Shown: positions 1 to 6,111 of the stretch, piece after piece | Position numbering within the stretch: the first letter of the stretch is position 1 | Layout: each line of letters opens with the position of its first letter | Source: Bacteroidota bacterium | Lineage (GTDB): Bacteria; Bacteroidota; Bacteroidia; Flavobacteriales; Weeksellaceae | DNA: 8,282 bases | Assembly: GCA_023399595.1 (NCBI GenBank) | Contig: JAEWOR010000040.1 | Span: forward strand, 1 to 8,282 | Direction: 5' to 3' | The notes under the pieces: generated by a model | What the model was told of the DNA's origin: nothing | Seen by the model: only the letters and a program-made list of their open reading frames with translations | Database searches by the model: none | Translations under genes and position numbers: made by a program

Positions 1-21
1 CGCCGAAACTGGTAATAAAAA

Positions 22-48
22 ATCGCGCGGAGCGAAGCTCCGCGCGAT
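22..48 (-). terminator. Strong GC-rich hairpin terminator of the transketolase operon
   Basis: A perfect 12-bp inverted repeat (ATCGCGCGGAGC at 22-33, its complement at 37-48) encloses a 3-nt loop. Read on the minus strand, the stem follows the stop of the transketolase C-subunit gene by about 22 nt and leads straight into a T-rich run (complement of 15-23), the form of a Rho-independent terminator. The stem is far richer in G+C than the surrounding DNA. On the plus strand it is followed by no good T-run, so it should act mainly on minus-strand transcripts. Confidence 0.85.
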
Positions 49-70
49 CAATAAATATCTTTAAGAAAAA

Positions 71-1018
71 TTATCTCGTTAAAACTTTCTTCACAGCTTT
101 CACCACTGCTTCAGCATCAATTTCGTATTTTCTCATTAACTCAGCAGGTGTTGCAGATTCCCCGAAAGTATCGTTCACTGCTACAAACTCTTGCGGAGTT
201 GGTCTTCTTCTCGATAACATTCCCGCTACAGATTCTCCTAAACCACCAAGGTAGTTATGTTCTTCTGCAGTTACTATTTTCCCGGTTTTTTCTACAGATT
301 TTAAGATGATTTCTTCATCTAAAGGTTTAATAGTATGGATGTTGATTACCTCACAAGAAATACCTTCTTTTTCAAGTTCTTCAGCGGCTACTAAAGATTC
401 CCAAACAAGGTGACCAGTTGCAACAATAGTTACATCTTTACCTTCTTGTAATAAAATGCCTTTTCCAATTTCGAAAGGCATATCTTCTGGCATAAATACA
501 GGAACAGCAGGACGGCCAAATCTCAAATAAACTGGACCTTCATAATCTGCAATAGCAATAGTTGCTGCTTTAGTTTGATTATAATCACAAGGGTTGATTA
601 CTACCATTCCTGGAAGCATTTTCATCATACCGATGTCTTCTAAAACTTGGTGAGTAGCACCATCTTCTCCTAATGTTAAACCAGCGTGAGAAGCACATAT
701 TTTTACATTCTTTTCAGAATAAGCAATAGATTGACGAATTTGGTCATAAACCCTTGAAGTAGAAAAGTTCGCGAAAGTTCCTGTAAAAGGAATTTTCCCA
801 GTGATGCTTAAACCAGCAGCAAGACCCATCATGTTAGCTTCAGCGATGCCTACTTGGTAAAATCTTTCAGGTGCTTTTTCAATGAATTTTTCCATTTTTA
901 AAGAACCGATAAGGTCTGCACAAAGAGCAACCACTTTAGGGTTTTTATCAGCAAGTTCAGCTAAACCAGCACCAAATCCGCTTCTTGTATCTTTTTTTTC
1001 TGTATAAGTAAATTTCAT
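71..1018 (-). CDS. Transketolase, C-terminal subunit
   Basis: This is the C-terminal half of a split transketolase, a cytoplasmic thiamine-diphosphate enzyme that moves two-carbon ketol units between sugar phosphates in the non-oxidative pentose phosphate pathway. The 315-residue protein has the pyrimidine-binding domain (about residues 1-170) and the C-terminal transketolase domain (about 190-310). GIAEANM carries E60, the expected glutamate that activates the cofactor aminopyrimidine ring. GLTLGEDGATHQ (113-124) carries the active-site H123, and TFGESATPAELM lies near the C terminus. The length is normal for a stand-alone C subunit. It lies 80 nt downstream of the N-subunit gene on the same strand, so the two are very probably co-transcribed and form one active site between them. 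The ATG at 1018 is the natural start. A 1-deoxyxylulose-5-phosphate synthase half is a less likely alternative, because that enzyme is normally one long chain. Confidence 0.95.
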   Translation of the reverse strand: MKFTYTEKKDTRSGFGAGLAELADKNPKVVALCADLIGSLKMEKFIEKAPERFYQVGIAEANMMGLAAGLSITGKIPFTGTFANFSTSRVYDQIRQSIAYSEKNVKICASHAGLTLGEDGATHQVLEDIGMMKMLPGMVVINPCDYNQTKAATIAIADYEGPVYLRFGRPAVPVFMPEDMPFEIGKGILLQEGKDVTIVATGHLVWESLVAAEELEKEGISCEVINIHTIKPLDEEIILKSVEKTGKIVTAEEHNYLGGLGESVAGMLSRRRPTPQEFVAVNDTFGESATPAELMRKYEIDAEAVVKAVKKVLTR

Positions 1019-1030
1019 TTTTATTTTTTG

Positions 1031-1055
1031 TGCAATAGGCTTGTGGCTTTTTGCA
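1031..1055. repeat. Short inverted repeat in the spacer between the transketolase genes
   Basis: The 80-nt spacer between the two subunit genes holds TGCAA (1031-1035) and TTGCA (1051-1055), a 5-bp inverted repeat with a 15-nt loop just ahead of the C-subunit start. On the minus strand the loop contains the tandem AAGCC-AC-AAGCC. The hairpin would be weak. It could tune translation of the second gene or be chance in AT-rich DNA. Confidence 0.2.
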
Positions 1056-1098
1056 TCTAATTTTAGAGTTAAAAAATAGGTGATAAAAGAATTATATT

Positions 1099-1950
1099 TT
1101 AATAATCAGAAACTTCATCAAGTTCTAATTGCTGTAATGCTTTTTCCAACTGATCATCATTTGGAGCCTTACCATGCCAAGCGTGTGTCCCCATCATATA
1201 ATCTATTCCTGCACCCATTTCTGTATGAAGCATAATAGCAACAGGTTTACCTTTTCCAGTTTCTGCTTTTGCTCTTTCTAGAATGCCGATTACAGCTTCT
1301 AAATCGTTTCCATTTTTTTCCTCTAAAACAATCCATCCAAAAGCTTCTAGTTTTGCATGAAGGTTTCCTAGCGTAAGAACATCTTCAGTATCTCCATCAA
1401 TCTGACGACCGTTATAATCTATCGTTGAAATAATATTATCAACTTTATTAGCCGCAGCATACATTAGAGCTTCCCAAATTTGTCCTTCTTGCAATTCACC
1501 ATCTCCGTGAAGAGAGTAAACTAAAGACTTGTCACCATCTAATTTTTTACCTTGAGCAACTCCTAAAGCCACAGAAAGACCTTGTCCTAAAGAACCTGAA
1601 GCGATACGAATTCCTGGTAAATGATCGTGAGTTGTTGGGTGTCCTTGTAATCTTGAATTCAGTTTTCTGAAAGTTGATAACTCTTCCACAGGGAAAAAAT
1701 CAAATCTTGCTAAAGTAGAATAGATTACTGGAGAAATATGACCATTGGAAAGATAAAAATGATCTTCACCTTTTCCTTCCATTGTAAACGGTAATTTATA
1801 GTTCATTACTTTACCATACAATGCTGTGAAATATTCTGTACAGCCCAAACTTCCTCCTGGATGACCAGAATTTACAGCGTGTACCATACGCAAAATGTCT
1901 CTTCGGATTTGTGTTGCAAGAGTTTCTAACTCTTCAATGCTTTTACTCAT
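1099..1950 (-). CDS. Transketolase, N-terminal subunit
   Basis: This is the N-terminal, diphosphate-binding half of the split transketolase. The 283-residue protein shows the family landmarks in order: SGHPGG with H30, SNGH with H71, QGHP with H104, SGSLGQGL (118-125), and the cofactor motif starting at G149-D150-G151 (GDGELQEGQIWEA) and ending at N180 in the DYNGRQ segment. The GDG...N motif binds the magnesium and diphosphate of thiamine diphosphate. The histidines match substrate and cofactor contacts known for transketolases. The protein stops where a full-length enzyme would continue into the pyrimidine domain, which the next gene supplies, so this is a natural two-gene arrangement and not a frameshift: there is an 80-nt spacer and a separate ATG. 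It is the first gene of the operon and faces the HAD/serA unit across a 213-nt divergent intergenic region. Confidence 0.95.
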   Translation of the reverse strand: MSKSIEELETLATQIRRDILRMVHAVNSGHPGGSLGCTEYFTALYGKVMNYKLPFTMEGKGEDHFYLSNGHISPVIYSTLARFDFFPVEELSTFRKLNSRLQGHPTTHDHLPGIRIASGSLGQGLSVALGVAQGKKLDGDKSLVYSLHGDGELQEGQIWEALMYAAANKVDNIISTIDYNGRQIDGDTEDVLTLGNLHAKLEAFGWIVLEEKNGNDLEAVIGILERAKAETGKGKPVAIMLHTEMGAGIDYMMGTHAWHGKAPNDDQLEKALQQLELDEVSDY

Positions 1951-1972
1951 TTTATAGGATTTATTTCGCTCG

Positions 1973-1980
1973 CGAATTTA
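1973..1980 (-). promoter_or_regulatory. Possible -7 box for the transketolase operon
   Basis: On the minus strand TAAATTCG matches the Bacteroidota -7 consensus TAnnTTTG at all but one fixed position and ends 22 nt before the ATG at 1950. That spacing is close to the symporter promoter in this window. I see no convincing TTG at the -33 position, so this is only a candidate. Confidence 0.3.
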
Positions 1981-2137
1981 CGATTTTTAAATGGGTTTTG
2001 AAAATGAGATTTACGTGAAAATTAATGAACAACTATGAAGCTTTTCTATAGGTGATTTTTAGACTGTTAATAATGTATAAAATTCATTTTCAGATGTTAA
2101 TTATTAATAAATTACAAAATCTTATCCTGCATTTATT

Positions 2138-2145
2138 TAACTTTA
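2138..2145 (+). promoter_or_regulatory. Possible -7 box for the HAD/serA unit
   Basis: TAACTTTA matches the Bacteroidota -7 consensus TAnnTTTG except for the last base and ends 18 nt before the preferred ATG at 2164. The symporter promoter in this window has nearly the same spacing. No clear TTG element is visible about 20 nt upstream. It lies in the 213-nt divergent region 1951-2163, which otherwise shows only AT-rich sequence and no small gene that I can support. Confidence 0.35.
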
Positions 2146-2163
2146 CACCTTAAAATATTGAAA

Positions 2164-2565
2164 ATGGAGTTAGAGTTTAAAGATCATTTAAGTCCTATTT
2201 TAAAGAAAGGAATCAAGAATTATTTAATAGATATAGATGGTACTATTACAGATGATATTCCTAATGAAGAGCCAGAAAGAATGTCTACTTGCGAGCCCTA
2301 TCCAGATGCTTTAGCAACTATTAATAAATGGTATGACGAAGGTCACCAAATATGTTTTTTTACTTCTAGAACGGAAGATTTAAAACAAATTACAAAAGAA
2401 TGGCTGGATAAACACGGATTTAAATACCACAGTATACTTTGTGGAAAACCGAGAGGTGGGAATTACCATTGGATAGATAATCATTTGGTAAGAGCAACAA
2501 GATACAATGGTAAATTTACAGATTTAATAGAAAAACACGTAAAAATAGAAGTTTTTAAAGATTAA
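2164..2565 (+). CDS. HAD-like hydrolase, often labelled phosphoheptose isomerase
   Basis: This is a small cytoplasmic HAD-superfamily protein, probably a phosphatase. I prefer the ATG at 2164 (133 residues); an in-frame TTG two codons earlier is a weaker start. Motif I is LIDIDGT with D23 and D25, the expected nucleophile and acid/base pair. Motif II is FFTSRT (65-70). K95 in CGKPRGG is the likely motif III lysine, and D105 in WIDNH fits motif IV. No large cap domain fits in this length. Very similar Flavobacteriia proteins are often annotated as phosphoheptose isomerase, but no SIS (sugar isomerase) fold is apparent and the motifs are those of a phosphohydrolase, so I regard that name as a misannotation. 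The gene ends 5 nt before serA, suggesting co-transcription. A link to phosphoserine dephosphorylation is possible but unproven; the substrate cannot be read from the sequence. Confidence 0.85.
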   Translation: MELEFKDHLSPILKKGIKNYLIDIDGTITDDIPNEEPERMSTCEPYPDALATINKWYDEGHQICFFTSRTEDLKQITKEWLDKHGFKYHSILCGKPRGGNYHWIDNHLVRATRYNGKFTDLIEKHVKIEVFKD

Positions 2566-2570
2566 TAATT

Positions 2571-3530
2571 ATGAAGATATTGGCAAATGACGGATTGGAA
2601 CAATCTGGTATTGATGCTTTGCAATCTAAAGGTTTTGAGGTGATAACAAAAAAAGTAGCCCAAGAAGATTTGGAAGCGTTTATTAACGAAAATAAAATAA
2701 AAACAGTCTTAGTAAGAAGTGCTACACAAATCAGAAAAAATATAATAGATAATTGTCCAAGCATTGAAATTATTGGTAGAGGTGGAGTAGGAATGGATAA
2801 TATTGATGTAGATTATGCCCGCCAAAAAGGAATTCATGTTATTAATACTCCTTCAGCATCTTCCGCATCGGTTGCTGAATTGGTTTTTGCTCACTTCTTT
2901 TCTGGAGCAAGATTTTTAGAAGATTCTAACAGGAAAATGCCACTTTTGGGGAATACAGAATTTGCAAAACTTAAAAAATCCTATACTCAAGGTATCGAAT
3001 TAAGAGGGAAAACCATTGGTATTATTGGGATGGGAAGAATAGGACAAGAGGTTGCAAAATTAGCTCTTGGATTAGGAATGAGAGTAATTGCAGCAGACAC
3101 AAATGTGGGAAAAGCCAGTATAAAAGTGAAGTTTTACAATAATCAATTTATTAATGTTGATATTGAAACCGAGCCTATGGAAGAGGTATTAAAACATTCG
3201 GATTTTATTACTTTGCATGTTCCCGCTCAAAAAGAAGGCTTTGTAATAGGCAAAAATGAATTTGATTTAATGAAATATGGAGTGGCTATAGTTAACTGCT
3301 CTAGAGGAGGTGTGATAGATGAAACAGCGTTGATAAACGCATTAAATTCAGGGAAAGTAGCATTTGCTGGATTGGATGTATTTATAAATGAACCAACACC
3401 TTCGCGAGAAATTCTGTCGCATGCTAAAATTTCTTTAACGCCGCATACAGGAGCTTCTACCGTGGAAGCGCAAGATAGGATTGCATTATCATTGGTGAAT
3501 CAGATTTGTAGTATTTTACAAATAACTTAA
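2571..3530 (+). CDS. serA: D-3-phosphoglycerate dehydrogenase, short form
   Basis: This NAD-dependent D-2-hydroxyacid dehydrogenase (319 residues) probably oxidises 3-phosphoglycerate to 3-phosphohydroxypyruvate, the first step of serine synthesis in the cytoplasm. GRGGVGMDNID (69-79) is a signature of the phosphoglycerate dehydrogenase branch. The Rossmann glycine motif is G153-x-G155-xx-G158 in IGMGRIG. The catalytic triad is complete: R245 in NCSRGG, E274 in FINEP, and H292 in TPHTGAS. The protein ends soon after the catalytic domain, so it lacks the ACT regulatory domain used for serine feedback in longer SerA proteins. The short form is common and is not a truncation. It starts 5 nt after the HAD gene and is followed by a hairpin terminator. 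Another 2-hydroxyacid dehydrogenase substrate, such as a different 2-keto acid, is the main alternative. Confidence 0.9.
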   Translation: MKILANDGLEQSGIDALQSKGFEVITKKVAQEDLEAFINENKIKTVLVRSATQIRKNIIDNCPSIEIIGRGGVGMDNIDVDYARQKGIHVINTPSASSASVAELVFAHFFSGARFLEDSNRKMPLLGNTEFAKLKKSYTQGIELRGKTIGIIGMGRIGQEVAKLALGLGMRVIAADTNVGKASIKVKFYNNQFINVDIETEPMEEVLKHSDFITLHVPAQKEGFVIGKNEFDLMKYGVAIVNCSRGGVIDETALINALNSGKVAFAGLDVFINEPTPSREILSHAKISLTPHTGASTVEAQDRIALSLVNQICSILQIT

Positions 3531-3546
3531 TCTTATTTTATACATT

Positions 3547-3576
3547 AAAAAAATCTGCTGAAAAGCAGATTTTTTT
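3547..3576. terminator. Bidirectional hairpin terminator between serA and the symporter
   Basis: AATCTGCT (3552-3559) and AGCAGATT (3564-3571) form an 8-bp stem around a GAAA loop, and the stem is extended by A-runs on the left and T-runs on the right. On the plus strand it ends serA transcripts about 17 nt after the stop, with a following T-rich tail. On the minus strand the A-run becomes a T-run, so it can also terminate the convergent symporter gene, whose stop lies about 75 nt away. Confidence 0.85.
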
Positions 3577-3649
3577 GTTTTTATACCATTTTACTTTTCA
3601 AAATTACTTTCCATGGTAAAGAAAATTTATTTCGTAAAGTTTTGTAGCA

Positions 3650-5086
3650 TTATCGTTTTCTAATCAACCAAAGACCGATGAAAGTTAGGAGTCCGTTGAT
3701 AATGAGTAATTCTAATCCAATTTGGAAATCTCCCAATAGTTTTCCTTGATATTTATCGATGAAAAATGAAATTGCGGGAGCTGCAATACACACATAAGGA
3801 ACCAATTTATCTTTCACTTTGAATTTGGTGAAAATTCCAAAAGCAAATAAACCTAGAAGAGGCCCATAAGTAAATCCGGCAAGTTTAAGGATAAGTCCTA
3901 TCATCGATTTGTCATCAATAACCTTAAAGATAACCACCATAATTAAGAAAGCTAATGCTACAATTAAATGTATATTTTTTCTGAATCTTTCTTTCTTTTT
4001 TTCGTCCCATTTTTTCTCTTTTAGACCAAAAATATCAATACAAAGTGAAGACGTTAAAGCCGTCATCGCTCCATCTGCACTTGGGAATAAGGCAGAAATT
4101 AATGCAATAATAAAGATGATGGAAATAAATCCAGGCATATGGTTTAATGCAATATCAGGAAATAATTGATCTCCCGAACTTACAACATGCTCTTGAGCTC
4201 CGTACAAATGCAATAACCCACCCATATAAAGGAATAAACCAATAACTCCCACCATAATGAAACCTAAAGTCACCATGTTTTTTTGAGAATCTTTTAAGTT
4301 GGTTACAGAAAGAGATTTTTGCATCATTTCTTGGTCAATACCTGTCATAGTAATGGTAATAAAAGCACCCGCCAAAATTTGTTTTATAAAGAAAGATTTT
4401 TCATTAGGATCTGTCCCAAACATTTTTGTTAAACCTTGTTCATTCATTGCTGTAAAACTGTCGCTTACATTTAAACCTAAATGATTCAGCATATAAACCG
4501 TACAGATAATTAACCCTAAAAGCATACAGCTAGTTTGTAAAGTATCTGTCCAAACAATTGTTTTTACACCACCTTCGTACGTATAAAGGATAATCATTGC
4601 GAGGATGACCAAAGTAGTTACAATAAATGGAACTCCTAAACTATCTAAAATACTTATTTGCAGAATATTCACTACTAAATACAATCTTGCTGTTGCTCCT
4701 ACCAAACGCGAAACTATAAATATCCAAGCTCCAGATTTATAAGACATTTGTCCCATCCTTTGTTGTAGATAGCCATAAATAGAGGTTAATTTTAAACGAT
4801 AATAGAGTGGGAGAAGGATGTAAGCAATTACAATATATCCAATAAGGTACCCCAAAGTAATTTGCATATAGGTGAAGCCGTCTTTTCCTACAGCTCCAGG
4901 AACACTTACAAAGGTTACCCCAGAAAGTGAAGTTCCTATCATCCCAAAAGCTACCAACATCCAGTTACTTTTTCTGTTTCCGATGAAGAAGCTATCGTTA
5001 TCACTTCCTTTTCCTGTTCTGTAAGCTACCCAAAGTAATAGTCCGAAGTAGGCAACAATAATGAGCAATAATACAATTGGCGACAT
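3650..5086 (-). CDS. Sodium:solute symporter (SSS family)
   Basis: This inner-membrane transporter of the SSS family (478 residues) couples solute uptake to a sodium gradient. About 13 hydrophobic segments run from residue 3 to 475, the usual number for the LeuT-like SSS fold. Family landmarks are FFIGNRKSNW (33-42), the GTSLSGVTF helix (51-59), YEGGVKTIVWTDTLQ (170-184), DQEMMQKSLS (251-260) and the helix with ALFPSADGAMTALTSS (332-347). The last segment corresponds to the helix that supplies sodium ligands in characterised members; here S336 is followed by A337, where many members have a second hydroxyl residue. The substrate cannot be assigned from the sequence: sialic acid, sugars, amino acids, iodide-like anions and vitamins are all carried in this family. 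The gene stands alone, with its own promoter at 5106-5113 and a terminator on each side. ATG at 5086 is chosen because it starts directly with the first membrane helix. Confidence 0.92.
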   Translation of the reverse strand: MSPIVLLLIIVAYFGLLLWVAYRTGKGSDNDSFFIGNRKSNWMLVAFGMIGTSLSGVTFVSVPGAVGKDGFTYMQITLGYLIGYIVIAYILLPLYYRLKLTSIYGYLQQRMGQMSYKSGAWIFIVSRLVGATARLYLVVNILQISILDSLGVPFIVTTLVILAMIILYTYEGGVKTIVWTDTLQTSCMLLGLIICTVYMLNHLGLNVSDSFTAMNEQGLTKMFGTDPNEKSFFIKQILAGAFITITMTGIDQEMMQKSLSVTNLKDSQKNMVTLGFIMVGVIGLFLYMGGLLHLYGAQEHVVSSGDQLFPDIALNHMPGFISIIFIIALISALFPSADGAMTALTSSLCIDIFGLKEKKWDEKKKERFRKNIHLIVALAFLIMVVIFKVIDDKSMIGLILKLAGFTYGPLLGLFAFGIFTKFKVKDKLVPYVCIAAPAISFFIDKYQGKLLGDFQIGLELLIINGLLTFIGLWLIRKR

Positions 5087-5105
5087 ATATTTATTTTAAT
5101 TTTCA

Positions 5106-5113
5106 CAAATATA
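5106..5113 (-). promoter_or_regulatory. Bacteroidota-type -7 promoter box of the symporter
   Basis: The minus strand reads TATATTTG, a perfect match to the Bacteroidota housekeeping -7 consensus TAnnTTTG, ending 19 nt before the ATG at 5086. This implies a leader of roughly a dozen bases. About 20 nt upstream is TTTTTACA rather than a clean TTG. The box lies between the upstream operon's terminator and the symporter gene, as expected for an independent promoter. Confidence 0.6.
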
Positions 5114-5137
5114 GTTTTTCTGAGGGATTGTAAAAAG

Positions 5138-5174
5138 AAAACCCTTCCAGACTTTTGTTTTCCGAAAGGGTTTT
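5138..5174 (-). terminator. Terminator of the pirin-OsmC-GNAT operon
   Basis: AAAACCCTT (5138-5146) pairs with AAGGGTTTT (5166-5174) as a 9-bp stem, with a possible extra C-G pair and a loop of about 19 nt. On the minus strand the stem follows the stop of the last GNAT gene by about 23 nt and leads into TTTTCTTTTT, giving a Rho-independent terminator. It separates this operon from the symporter promoter just downstream. Confidence 0.8.
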
Positions 5175-5197
5175 ATAAAAATGTGAATTGTTTTGTA

Positions 5198-5479
5198 TTA
5201 AACTAATACATCCTGAATTGCTGGATATTTCTTAAAAGTAGCATTGGCAAAAGGACAAAGAGGAATTATTTTTAAATTTTCATTTCGTGCAAATTCCACC
5301 GCTGCAAAAACCAATTCTTTACCGATTCCTTTACCATTGAAACCCGGATTTACTTCCGTATGGTCTATTATCATTTTATCGTTGGCCATAGAATAGGTCA
5401 TTAATCCAGCCTTTTCTCCATCCCATTTAGCTTCAAAGCTTCCTTTATGTTCGTATTCTTTTCTTTCAATCTGTATCAT
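5198..5479 (-). CDS. Small GNAT-fold N-acetyltransferase, YjdJ-like
   Basis: This 93-residue protein belongs to the minimal GNAT group (COG2388, YjdJ/NATD1-like), whose members keep only the acetyl-CoA-binding core. The diagnostic stretch is IDHTEVNPGFNGKGIGKELV (38-57), which contains a Q/RxxGxG/A-type pyrophosphate loop (NGKGIGKEL). It is followed by PLCPFANATFKKYP (73-86) with C75, a cysteine typical of this group. Acetyl-CoA binding is expected; the acceptor is unknown. It is the last gene of the operon, starting 6 nt after the OsmC stop and followed by a terminator. It is a diverged paralogue of the 105-residue protein at 7614-7931. Pairing of a GNAT of this type with a YjdI-like ferredoxin is also known in E. 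coli (yjdI-yjdJ), which supports a shared role for the two. Confidence 0.88.
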   Translation of the reverse strand: MIQIERKEYEHKGSFEAKWDGEKAGLMTYSMANDKMIIDHTEVNPGFNGKGIGKELVFAAVEFARNENLKIIPLCPFANATFKKYPAIQDVLV

Positions 5480-5485
5480 TATTAC

Positions 5486-5884
5486 TTATTTTATGTGGGT
5501 ATTAATTACTGTATTTCCTACTAAAATTTTATGAACAGGACAAGCATCAGCAATTTTAGAAAGTCTTTGCAACTGTTCCTCAGAAAAATCAGCGTCAACA
5601 AATTCTATAGTTCTTGTCATTTTGGTTGTTTTTTCGGAGTCGGGATCTTCTAAATCCACCTCTACATTTATTTTTGTAGCAGTCCAGCCTTTTCTGTCTA
5701 TATACATTTTTAGGGTAATAGCCGTACAACTTGCTAATGAGGAAGCAAGGAGTTCAGTAGGTTTAAGACCTTTATTTTCGCCTCCTTTTTCCCAGGGTTC
5801 ATCAGAAATAATATGGTGTTCTCCTGCAGATATTTCCGTATAATAATTTTTTGTTCCTAATGATGCTTTTACGTTTGCAGACAT
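5486..5884 (-). CDS. OsmC/Ohr-family peroxidase-like protein
   Basis: This 132-residue cytoplasmic protein has the OsmC fold, known in this superfamily for thiol-dependent reduction of organic hydroperoxides. Both conserved cysteines are present: C53 in ELLASSLASCTAI (44-56) and C115 in DACPVHKIL (113-121). These match the peroxidatic and resolving cysteines, and PTELLASSLASCT is the family signature. Length is normal. I see the broader OsmC-like (YhfA/OsmC) type and cannot split it further from sequence alone. The start codon at 5884 directly abuts the stop of the ferredoxin gene with no gap, so translation is probably coupled. The next gene, a small GNAT, starts 6 nt after its stop. Its place beside the ferredoxin and pirin genes suggests an oxidative or electrophile stress setting. 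Confidence 0.93.
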   Translation of the reverse strand: MSANVKASLGTKNYYTEISAGEHHIISDEPWEKGGENKGLKPTELLASSLASCTAITLKMYIDRKGWTATKINVEVDLEDPDSEKTTKMTRTIEFVDADFSEEQLQRLSKIADACPVHKILVGNTVINTHIK

Positions 5885-6106
5885 TTATTTTTCTTTCTTT
5901 ATTTCATAAGACAAAGCTCCAGAAGGGCATTGCTTAATTTGGTTAATCAATTCTTCATCGGTAACATTCTCACATTTTATCCAAGGTTTCTCTTTTGGAT
6001 GATAAACATTCGGTAGAAGCTTAACGCAAATTCCTGAGTGGGTGCATTTTTCGGGCTTCCAAACTACATTTACTTTATCATTCGGATATTTATGTACTTT
6101 TTCCAT
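5885..6106 (-). CDS. Divergent 4Fe-4S mono-cluster protein, YjdI-like
   Basis: This 73-residue protein resembles the YjdI family (divergent 4Fe-4S mono-cluster domain, Fer4_19). The core pattern is KCTHSGICVKLLPNVY, with C21 and C27, followed by the KPWIKC segment with C45 and by QCPSGALSYE with C60. CxHSGxC and CPSGAL are the family signatures. Four cysteines are enough to hold one 4Fe-4S cluster, with C45 the most likely fourth ligand, but the spacing is unlike classic CxxCxxC ferredoxins. It is presumably a small cytoplasmic electron carrier or cluster-bearing sensor; its partner is unknown. It starts 5 nt after the channel gene and its stop touches the OsmC start. The presence of a YjdJ-like GNAT two genes on mirrors the yjdI-yjdJ pair of E. 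coli. Confidence 0.88.
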   Translation of the reverse strand: MEKVHKYPNDKVNVVWKPEKCTHSGICVKLLPNVYHPKEKPWIKCENVTDEELINQIKQCPSGALSYEIKKEK

Positions 6107-6111
6107 GATTT

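Noticed and set aside
1..63. Possible tail of a plus-strand gene ending at TAA 13-15 or 61-63
   Set aside because: Only 4 to 20 codons are visible, with no recognisable motif, and the longer version would code through the perfect terminator hairpin.
71..1950. Transketolase as a frameshifted single gene
   Set aside because: The two parts are separated by 80 nt with a proper stop and a separate ATG, each half has normal subunit length, and split transketolases are well known.
2555..2764. 69-residue minus-strand open frame
   Set aside because: It lies opposite the start of serA, a clear gene with complete motifs, and its hydrophobic translation has no recognisable domain.
3601..3649. Imperfect palindrome around CCATGG downstream of the symporter
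   Set aside because: The arms do not pair cleanly and a much better terminator lies at 3547-3576.
3909..4484. Two plus-strand open frames (3909-4169 and 4299-4484)
   Set aside because: Both are antisense to the symporter, which is intact and in the family's normal length; their translations show no family features.
5622..5843. 73-residue plus-strand open frame
   Set aside because: Antisense to the OsmC gene and without recognisable motifs.
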